A DNA stretch of 64,000 nt from Mycobacteriales bacterium (GTDB lineage Bacteria > Actinomycetota > Actinomycetes > Mycobacteriales > Mycobacteriaceae), in the NCBI GenBank assembly GCA_018376445.1, contig JAHABL010000001.1:248001-312000 (forward strand). The letters are read 5' to 3'. The position numbers were made by a program, and so were the translations under genes. Positions 27,746-33,952 of this stretch are shown piece by piece. Position 1 is the stretch's first letter, and every line of letters begins with the position of its first letter. Below the pieces are notes generated by a model. The model saw only the letters and a list, made by a program, of their open reading frames with translations, had not been told where the DNA came from and searched no databases.

Positions 27746-27853
27746 ATGGCAACGGGCGTGGAGTCTTTCTCGATCGTGAACGCTCTTTTGTTGCTGGGCG
27801 TGGTGGCATGCGTGGTGGGGGTGAAGGTGGTCGTGGCTAATCATCACCGCTAA
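27746..27853 (+). CDS. Possible 35-aa hydrophobic small protein
   Basis: The frame reads MATGVESFSIVNALLLLGVV followed by ACVVGVKVVVANHHR and a stop. It is one predicted membrane helix with a basic end. No ribosome-binding site is evident, and a competing overlapping frame (GTG at about 27724) is also open, so coding is only a possibility. It fills most of the 207-base gap between the GNAT and DUF436 genes. Confidence 0.28.
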   Translation: MATGVESFSIVNALLLLGVVACVVGVKVVVANHHR

Positions 27854-27919
27854 CACTGCTCGTCTTGTGAGGCTGCTGATTAAGCTAGGAGAGGTACAGA
27901 GCCAAGGAGGATAGTGCGC

Positions 27920-28510
27920 ATGGCGCTCTCAGTGCAGCAGATCCAGCAACAGGTGCGGGATGCCGCCACCGAATTATGTGACAAAAGTGAACTTTCTGCC
28001 GGGTCGCTTTTCGTGGTGGGGTGTTCTTCGTCAGAGATCACCGGCCATGACATTGGCGCAGAGCCCAGCCCGGTTGTGGGGCAGGCAGTGGTCGACGCTT
28101 TGGTGGACGTACTGCTACCGCGCGGGATCCATCTAGCTGCCCAGTGCTGCGAGCACTTGAACCGGGCACTCGTTGTGGAGCGGGAGGCGATGGTGGGCCG
28201 TTGGTGGGCTGAAGAAGTGAACGCCCGCCCCGTTCCCACCGCGGGGGGCTCTTTCGCGACTGCCGCCTACCAGACTTTTGACCATCCTATGGTGGTGGAA
28301 TCTATGCGGGCAGATGCAGGCCTGGATATTGGCGCTACGCTCATTGGAATGCATCTGCGTGCTGTCGCGGTGCCGGTGCGGTTGACCCATAATCAGGTGG
28401 GGGAAGCTTCGGTGACGGCTGCGCGGACCCGCCCGAAGTACATTGGTGGTGTGCGTACACAGTATAACGATGCCCTGGCGCACACTCCGGGCTGTCCGCC
28501 GAAGCACTAG
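27920..28510 (+). CDS. DUF436 / TIGR01440 (YwlG-like, UPF0340) protein
   Basis: 196 residues from the ATG at 27920. AAGGAGG lies nine bases upstream, which favours this over the GTG at 27914. Family blocks are visible: LSAGSLFVVGCSSSEITGHDIG, GIHLAAQCCEHLNRALVVE, GGSFATAAYQTFDHPMVVE, DAGLDIGATLIGMHLRAVAVPVR and ARTRPKYIGGVRTQYN. The length is close to the usual 180-190 residues. Function is unknown. Confidence 0.92.
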   Translation: MALSVQQIQQQVRDAATELCDKSELSAGSLFVVGCSSSEITGHDIGAEPSPVVGQAVVDALVDVLLPRGIHLAAQCCEHLNRALVVEREAMVGRWWAEEVNARPVPTAGGSFATAAYQTFDHPMVVESMRADAGLDIGATLIGMHLRAVAVPVRLTHNQVGEASVTAARTRPKYIGGVRTQYNDALAHTPGCPPKH

Positions 28511-28536
28511 TCGGAGGTGCAGCTACGGCGCCAAAG

Positions 28537-28574
28537 TAGCGGGGTGGACCAGATTGTGCTGGTCCACCCCGCTA
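28537..28574. terminator. Bidirectional hairpin between convergent genes
   Basis: A perfect 16-base stem (TAGCGGGGTGGACCAG and its complement) around the loop ATTGTG, placed between the DUF436 gene (+) and thiD (-). There is no T-tract, but its strength and position suggest termination in both directions. Confidence 0.8.
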
Positions 28575-28596
28575 CCTGTGTGTTGGTGACGTGCTC

Positions 28597-29385
28597 TTAG
28601 CTCTGCCAAACGACCCCGAAGGGAGTTCCAGCGTCCAGTAACTGGGCAATACCGTGGGTGACGAAGTCCTTCGCCGCCCTCACAGCGGCATGGAGGTCCT
28701 TGCCTTTGGCTAGTTCTGCGGTAAGGGCGGCGGCCAGGCTGTCGCCGGCGCCGGAGACTCGCAGGTCACCCACTTTGGGGGCGGAATAGACGGTGGCTTC
28801 GTGCCCATCCCAGAGGACGTCTACGGCATTGTCCCCGGGCAGGTTAGCGCCGCCCTTTACGAGTACTGCCTTGGCGCCGGAATCGGCGATGCGTTTGGCG
28901 GCTTCCGTGAGTTCCTCCACGGTACTGATGTTCTCCATACCGGAGAGGGTTTCAGTTTCAAAGAGGTTGGGTGTGAGGACGGTGGCGAGGGGAAGAATCT
29001 TCTCCCGAAGTGCATTGTCGATGTCGAGGGCGGCCCCTGCCTCCTGACCCTTGCAGATGAGTACGGGATCTACCACCACATGCGGGAAGTTGTTCTGGGA
29101 GAGGATTTCTGCGGTGGCGTCGATAGCTGGGACGGTACCCAGCATGCCGATCTTCACCGCGTCGATGTCCCAGCAGGCGAGAGTAGCTTCGGTTTGGTTT
29201 TTGATGACCTGCGGATCGACTGGGACGAAGCGGTGGTTCCAACCGTTAGCGGGGTCAAACGCCACGATGCAGGTGAGGGTGCACGCTCCGTAGACGCCCA
29301 ACTGGTGGAAGGTGCGCAGGTCGGCTTGGCAGCCGGCACCGCCGGTGGACTCAGATCCAGCAATGTCGAGAACAAATGCAGTCAT
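28597..29385 (-). CDS. thiD: Pyridoxal / hydroxymethylpyrimidine kinase (PdxK/ThiD family)
   Basis: 262 residues, aaggaatcctc before the ATG. Ribokinase-like fold: VLDIAGSESTGGAGCQADLRTFHQLGVYG at the N-terminus, VVDPVLICKGQEAG in the middle, TPNLFETETLSG, and the anion-hole/catalytic motif VSGAGDSLAAAL with the base Asp. The ICKG element after VDPV recalls the firmicute PdxK enzymes that evolved from ThiD, so vitamin B6 kinase activity is as likely as the thiamin-pathway HMP(-P) kinase. No other thi gene is present. It lies 41 bases downstream of the ArsD-like gene on the same strand, so cotranscription is likely. Confidence 0.88.
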   Translation of the reverse strand: MTAFVLDIAGSESTGGAGCQADLRTFHQLGVYGACTLTCIVAFDPANGWNHRFVPVDPQVIKNQTEATLACWDIDAVKIGMLGTVPAIDATAEILSQNNFPHVVVDPVLICKGQEAGAALDIDNALREKILPLATVLTPNLFETETLSGMENISTVEELTEAAKRIADSGAKAVLVKGGANLPGDNAVDVLWDGHEATVYSAPKVGDLRVSGAGDSLAAALTAELAKGKDLHAAVRAAKDFVTHGIAQLLDAGTPFGVVWQS

Positions 29386-29426
29386 GAGGATTCCTTAGTG
29401 TCCCTAAGAGTGGGGAAGAAGAGGGT

Positions 29427-29930
29427 TTAGTGGGCGTGTCCGTGTCCGTGTCCGCCGCAGCCGCAGCCCTGCCCGTGATGCTCACTGCGGTCGCCATGTT
29501 CGTGTCCGTGTCCGCCGCAGCCGCAGCTTCCATCTGATCCGTGTCCGCCGCAGCCGCAGCTTCCACCTGATCCGTGGCCTGCCAGTGGAAGGGTTTCCTC
29601 GGGAATCTCAACGAGGGTGGCCAATTGGTCTGTAGACAGTTCTGCCCATTCGGCGAGTTCTTCGCGGGTGGGGTAGCGGCCATCTAGCACGACTGCTCGG
29701 TCAACGACGACGGCAGGCAGACGGTGAACACCCTTCTTTGCGACGAAGGAGCTGATCGGGGTAGACATAAACGCCATCGGCTCTTCGTCAAAGTTGTGTC
29801 GGGTGATGTCGGCGCCGGCGGCGCGCACTGCGGATGCTTCGAACGTGAAGGTGGTGACTTCCGGGTTGTGGTCGGCGCCGCAGCCGCAGTGGGAATGGGG
29901 GACATTGTCGTAGACGATGATGGAGGGCAT
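29427..29930 (-). CDS. ArsD-like metallochaperone with Cys/His/Gly-rich C-terminal tail
   Basis: 167 residues, aaaaaggatcatct before the ATG. Residues 1 to about 105 follow ArsD: IIVYDN...N-terminal cysteines, ITRHNFDEEPMAFMSTPISSFV, LPAVVVDRAVVLDGRYPTREELAEW. ArsD carries arsenite/antimonite to the ArsA ATPase through Cys12, Cys13 and Cys18. Here the N-terminal ligands are rearranged to HSHCGCGADH. From about residue 112 a tail with three CGCGGHG blocks and many His residues follows, a probable soft/borderline-metal store. No ars genes are adjacent. A DtxR-like box lies 47 bases upstream. Metal identity is unknown; Zn, Cu, Ni, Fe or As are all possible. Confidence 0.82.
   Translation of the reverse strand: MPSIIVYDNVPHSHCGCGADHNPEVTTFTFEASAVRAAGADITRHNFDEEPMAFMSTPISSFVAKKGVHRLPAVVVDRAVVLDGRYPTREELAEWAELSTDQLATLVEIPEETLPLAGHGSGGSCGCGGHGSDGSCGCGGHGHEHGDRSEHHGQGCGCGGHGHGHAH
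29441..29560. repeat. Internal direct repeats encoding the metal-binding tail
   Basis: A 27-bp unit at 29441-29467 recurs exactly at 29501-29527, 60 bases away. Its inner 20 bases recur again at 29541-29560. Read on the minus strand the units encode the CGCGGHG blocks of the ArsD-like protein. Such repeats could expand or contract by slippage. Confidence 0.85.
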
Positions 29931-29976
29931 AGATGATCCTTTTTTACTGTAAGGGGACGGAGCCGGGCAGGGTAAC

Positions 29977-29995
29977 GTCCGTTAGGCTAACTTGT
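29977..29995 (-). promoter_or_regulatory. Candidate DtxR/IdeR operator upstream of the ArsD-like gene
   Basis: The 11-base core GTTAGGCTAAC (29981-29991) matches exactly the centre of the DtxR/IdeR consensus TTAGGTTAGSCTAACCTAA. The whole 19-mer matches at 13 positions by hand count. A TATACT hexamer on the minus strand lies at 30005-30000, which would place the operator over the transcription start. No good -35 was seen. Confidence 0.55.
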
Positions 29996-30084
29996 CTTCA
30001 GTATACGAGTGCGTTCCAACAAGTAGCCGGCGGCAGGGGGGATTTCCACGACCAGAGAACAACTCTGCCGTGGGGTAGGCGCTG

Positions 30085-31695
30085 CTAGATGCGGCGGAGG
30101 CGGGAGACTCGGGTGGGGAAATCGATCGCAGCGAACGGCAAAGGAGGCACGATAACCTTGATCTGTTCTTCGGTGACTTTGAGATAGAAGGGGACGACGG
30201 GGTCTTCGTCAATGTTTTCCGCGAGGAAGGCATCCAGGGCAGGGTCTTGAGCGCGCTGTTCGAGGACCTCGGGGGGGAATGAGCAAAGCGGCTTTGTAGT
30301 AGCGAGGTTCGTCATCTAGGCCGAAGGCGCGGCTGAACAGGCGTTGCGATAAGGGGCTTGCGAGGCGTCCGTAGGCGGTGGCGATGGTCATGTGGTAGGT
30401 GCGGCCAGTTCCCCAGGCGTTGTGGGGTCCGCCCGCTTCGGCGTCTTCCGAAGTGTTGTAGACGGTGGCTTCTACCGGGTGGCTCGTGGCGGCATAGGCG
30501 AAGTGGGGAAGTTTTACGCGCACATTCTGTTGCCGTAGAGGCGGCCTTCGTAGCTGTAGGGTGAGGGGTCGGCGAGAGTGTCGGACGTCCGGTCGGTAGG
30601 GCTGTTGTTGAGGATGGTGCCTTGTAGTGGTTGCCCGGTGGCGGTGAAGCCCCATTCCTCGTCGAGCAGCATCTTGTGCCAGTAGCCGGTGTGGCCGGCG
30701 TGCTCCCCTTCGACGCGCAGTTCGCGGTTCTCGGCGCCGGGTGCAGTGGAGTGGATGGAGATCCGGTCGGTGATGGTGCCAGGGATCTTACTGTGGTGTA
30801 GCCATTCCTGTGGGGGTAATTTGATGGGGGCGGTGCGGAAGTTGATGCGGTGTTCTTTCCAGGAGCCGCTTCCTTTGCGTTCGGGTTTTCCTACCCACGT
30901 GTAGCGGAATTGGGCAGGGTCGCCGCCGGCGAGGTCAACGTCGTAGAGGCGGGTGTACATGTCCCCGTACTTGTTGGTGATGAAGGTGGTGGAGGCGGCC
31001 GACGACAGGGAGTGGACGAGGAAGCGGCAGTCCTCGGGGGTGCCGACCTCGTAGGAGTAGTCGCGGGTGAGCCAGGGGTCGCAGGAGATGATGTGTTGTC
31101 CGTTGCCGGCGAGGAAGAGTACTTGGGTGAGTCCGGCGAAGGAGACGGGGTGAACGCGACCGTCACCGTCGATGTAGGTTTGGTCCTCACTGGCGCTGAT
31201 GACGGAGAGCACCCATTGCCCAGGGGTGGTGTTGGCAATTTGGAAGCCGTCGAAGATTCGGCCGGGCCCGCCCCAGGCGCGGATCCACACGAACTCTTCG
31301 GGTTCTTTGAGGGTGCCTTTCATGGTGTAGAGCCAGCCGTCTGCGTCAACACCTACTAGACGGTCGGCATCGAGGGAGATTCCGATGAGAGTATCGTCAA
31401 AGCCTTCCGGCATGGGGGCGTAGCGCCACGGTTCGTCTGTCTCTCGGTGGCGCATGTAGAGGGTGCCGTCGAGAAGGGTCATTTCCCAGTGCCGGTTGAA
31501 GCTGGAGGTGTTGTCCCGTAAATCGATGCGGGTGGGTAGCCGCGGGTCGGTCGCTACAGGGAGGTCTGCGAAAGGCTGTTGGTAGCTGAGGTCCGTGTCG
31601 TCTTTGATGCGGACGGGGATGATGGTGTTGGGGCCGTCACTGGTGGGGCGGAAGGGCGTATTTGGGTGCGGGGTACGTCCGGGGGTAGTCGTCAT
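30085..31695 (-). pseudogene. Frameshifted paralogue of the adjacent secreted-protein family
   Basis: Three successive minus-strand frames align end to end with the protein at 32008-33693. The first runs from an ATG at 31695 to a stop at 30514 and contains LPTRIDLRDNTSS, DYSYEVGTPEDCRF and ITNKYGDMYTRLYD. The second picks up at about 30535 (KLPHFAYAATSHPVEATVY, YYKAALLIPP). The third runs from about 30275 to 30085 (QDPALDAFLAENI). The second shift coincides with a run of seven G at 30271-30277, and one base fewer restores the frame. The first shift is not in a homopolymer. Unlike its neighbour this copy has no signal peptide. Two lesions argue for a pseudogene, with a sequencing error possible at the G-run. 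Confidence 0.85.
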
Positions 31696-31805
31696 CTCGT
31701 CCTCTATGTGGATAGTGTAAAGGTGGTGGGGCTGGGGTGGGAGAGCCTTCCGGAGTGGGAGATGACGTCGGGGTGGCGCTCAGCCCGCCTCCTCTCAGTC
31801 TACCT

Positions 31806-31902
31806 ATAACGGCCAGCTCTTCCCCGCTAGCACTGCAGCGCAGTCGGCGGATGGTGCCGGCCGGAGTGGCTCTGCAGGCGTGGGGGAAGAGCTAGCCGTT
31901 AT
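31806..31902. repeat. 20-bp near-perfect inverted repeat with 57-nt loop
   Basis: Left arm ATAACGGCCAGCTCTTCCCC (31806-31825) and right arm 31883-31902 are complementary at 19 of 20 positions. They lie in the roughly 310-base gap between the pseudogene start and the end of the intact secreted-protein gene. Possible roles are a long terminator, a structured RNA, or the ends of a small inserted element. The rest of the 31696-32007 gap shows no gene. Confidence 0.75.
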
Positions 31903-32007
31903 GGTGGGAGTCCGCCCCGTCCGGGAAAGGGCGGAGTTTGTGCGGTGCTGCTCAGGTGGGTTGCGGTGCAGGTGAGTTTAGACTGGCACACCCAACTCGG
32001 GCAGGGG

Positions 32008-33693
32008 TTAGTAGCGGTCGAGTTCGGCCACCTGGGGGGTGAGGGAGATTCCGGGGACGAGCGGGTTGAGAAGAGTCATCGTGTCAGATGTGACGGTCAT
32101 GTACATCGTGTGGGTGCGCTCACCTCGCAAATAACTCTTCACAAAGGCGGCCAATGCGGGGTTGCTATGCTGTGCCGTCCAGACTGCGGAGGGCAGTTCG
32201 AAGGCGATGGCGTAGCGGCGTGGCTGTTGGGTCACTCCGTATGAGTGTGCAAAGAGTTCTTGGCTTGCCATTGTCCCTAGTCGTCCGTAGACCGTGTGCA
32301 TGGTGATGGGGTAGCTCTTCCCTCCGACGGTGAGAGTGACCGGCTGATGCGGGGATTGGTAGGCGAAGTGGGGAACGGTGAGGGAGGCGTTGGCGGACAG
32401 CTTACCCCGGTAGTTCAACGGGGAGGAGGGGGCGAGGGTGTCCATGGTCCGATCACGTGGACTGTTCTCAAGTAGTGTGCCGCGGAGTGGAAGCCTGGTG
32501 GGGACAAAGGTCCAGCGGCGGTCGTTGAGCATCTTCTTCCAGTAGCCGGTGACGCCATTCTTGCGTCCCTCAACCTTGAGGAGGCGGTGAGCGGAGCCTA
32601 CTGCTACGGATTCCACCGAGAGTCGGTCGGTGATCTCACCGGGGATCTTCGGTTGTTGAGTCCAGTCGGGGACGGGGATGCGGATCTTTGGAGTACTGGG
32701 GTTGAGTCGCTGGTCGAACCAGTCCTCTGCCTCGTGGCGGGAGGTGTCTTTGGTGAAGGTGTAGCGGAACTGTGCGGGGTCGCCGCCGGAATAGTCGTAG
32801 TCCCACATGCGGGTATAGAGATCGCCATACTTGTTGGTGATGAGGGCGACGGAGCCGGAGGCAGAAACAGATCGGGCGATGAAACGGGACTGTACTGGGG
32901 TGCCCCATTCGTAGCTGTAGTCGTTGGGAAGCCACGGGTCGTGAGAGAAGAGGTGACGGCCGTCGGGGCTGAGCTCCAATATCTGGGTGCAGCCGGCGAG
33001 GGAGATGTGGTGGGTCACGCCGTCTTTGTCGGTGTAGTACTTGTCGTCATTAACATTGATGATGGAGAGGGACCATTGGCCGGAGTGTGTGTTGGCCATT
33101 TGGAAACCATCTTCGGTGCGGAGGAGGCTGCCCCAGGCGGTCTTCCAGTACCATTCGTCAGTGTCTTCTTGGGCCTCGAACATGGTGTAGACCCAACCGT
33201 TTTTGTCGAGCGCAACGATTTCTTCAGCGTCCATGGAGACCCCGATGAGCTGGCCGCGCATGCAGCTGGGCATGGGAGCGAGGCGCCATTCTTTTGTGCT
33301 GTGGCGGGGGCGGGTATAGAGCTGCCCGTCTTTCAGCGTGACCTCCCACTCTCGGTTGTAGGAGCTGGTGTTGTCCCGCATGTCGACGCGGGTGGGGAGC
33401 CCAGCGACGCGGGCGAGAGGGAGCTCGTCGAAATCTTCAGCGTTGGTCGCTTCGGGTTCATCATCGTGCACGGGGACACAGCTGAGCGGGGCGCCTTTGC
33501 GTGCTGGGCGGGGCGGTTGGCCCGGCCAGTCGGGGTAGGTGGCGTGCTGCGTGTGGGCAGCGTGGAGGGCGGCGCCGGTGGAGGCGCCGAGGAGGGGGGT
33601 GGGAGCAGCGGTGGCTAGTGGAGAGGCCAGGAGAGAAACGCCCAGAGAGAGGACGGAGGCAGCGGCAAGTGCGCCGGTGCGAGAGGAATGCAT
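32008..33693 (-). CDS. Secreted protein of unrecognised family (intact member of tandem pair)
   Basis: 561 residues from the ATG at 33693, with gggaga upstream. In-frame codons further up lack a signal. A classical signal peptide (LAAASVLSLGVSLLASPLATA) ends in an Ala-rich cleavage region. The mature protein has repeated short blocks typical of a beta-propeller or similar beta repeat: REWEVTLKDGQLYTRP, LIGVSMDAEEIVALDKNGWVYTM, SGQWSLSIINVNDDKYY, DYSYEWGTPVQSRFI and ITNKYGDLYTRMWDYDYSGGDPAQFRY. I do not recognise a named domain. Role is unknown. It is the intact neighbour of the frameshifted copy at 30085-31695. A DtxR-like half-site lies about 100 bases upstream. Confidence 0.85.
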   Translation of the reverse strand: MHSSRTGALAAASVLSLGVSLLASPLATAAPTPLLGASTGAALHAAHTQHATYPDWPGQPPRPARKGAPLSCVPVHDDEPEATNAEDFDELPLARVAGLPTRVDMRDNTSSYNREWEVTLKDGQLYTRPRHSTKEWRLAPMPSCMRGQLIGVSMDAEEIVALDKNGWVYTMFEAQEDTDEWYWKTAWGSLLRTEDGFQMANTHSGQWSLSIINVNDDKYYTDKDGVTHHISLAGCTQILELSPDGRHLFSHDPWLPNDYSYEWGTPVQSRFIARSVSASGSVALITNKYGDLYTRMWDYDYSGGDPAQFRYTFTKDTSRHEAEDWFDQRLNPSTPKIRIPVPDWTQQPKIPGEITDRLSVESVAVGSAHRLLKVEGRKNGVTGYWKKMLNDRRWTFVPTRLPLRGTLLENSPRDRTMDTLAPSSPLNYRGKLSANASLTVPHFAYQSPHQPVTLTVGGKSYPITMHTVYGRLGTMASQELFAHSYGVTQQPRRYAIAFELPSAVWTAQHSNPALAAFVKSYLRGERTHTMYMTVTSDTMTLLNPLVPGISLTPQVAELDRY

Positions 33694-33793
33694 GAGATTC
33701 TCCCAAAGTCCGTTGCGGTTTATGGAATTGTGTAAAAACACTCTGTCGTCCTCATCGTTCTCTCTTTTGGTCAGCTTTCCTAGAGCGGTAGGC

Positions 33794-33812
33794 ACAATGT
33801 TGCCTTACCTAA
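33794..33812 (-). promoter_or_regulatory. Candidate DtxR/IdeR half-operator upstream of the secreted-protein gene
   Basis: Minus-strand sequence TTAGGTAAGGCAACATTGT. The left half matches the DtxR consensus well (TTAGGT-AGGC), while the right half is poor. It lies about 100 bases upstream of the ATG at 33693. Confidence 0.4.
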
Positions 33813-33952
33813 AAAAGTGGGTGCACACTACGGACGTAACGGCGTGGTGATAGCAAGAGTGATACTGGTGCGTCGGTGAATGCGTCTGGACGTGCCGGGG
33901 TGCGTTTGCGGTGAGGAGAAGTCTGGCCAGGGTTGGGGTTAAGGTTAAGGGC

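Noticed and set aside
29386..29426. TPP riboswitch before the thiD/pdxK gene
   Set aside because: The gap to the ArsD-like gene is only 41 bases, too short for the aptamer, and no THI-box sequence is seen.
29441..29560. CRISPR-like array
   Set aside because: The repeats are coding, GC-rich, unevenly spaced and encode the metal-binding tail. No spacers or cas genes are present.
30085..30315. Separate 76-residue hypothetical gene
   Set aside because: Its sequence continues the frameshifted paralogue of the secreted family, so it is the third piece of that pseudogene.
32587..33618. Plus-strand open frame of 343 codons, Gly/Val-rich
   Set aside because: Shadow of the secreted-protein gene on the minus strand, which has a signal peptide and a homologous neighbour.
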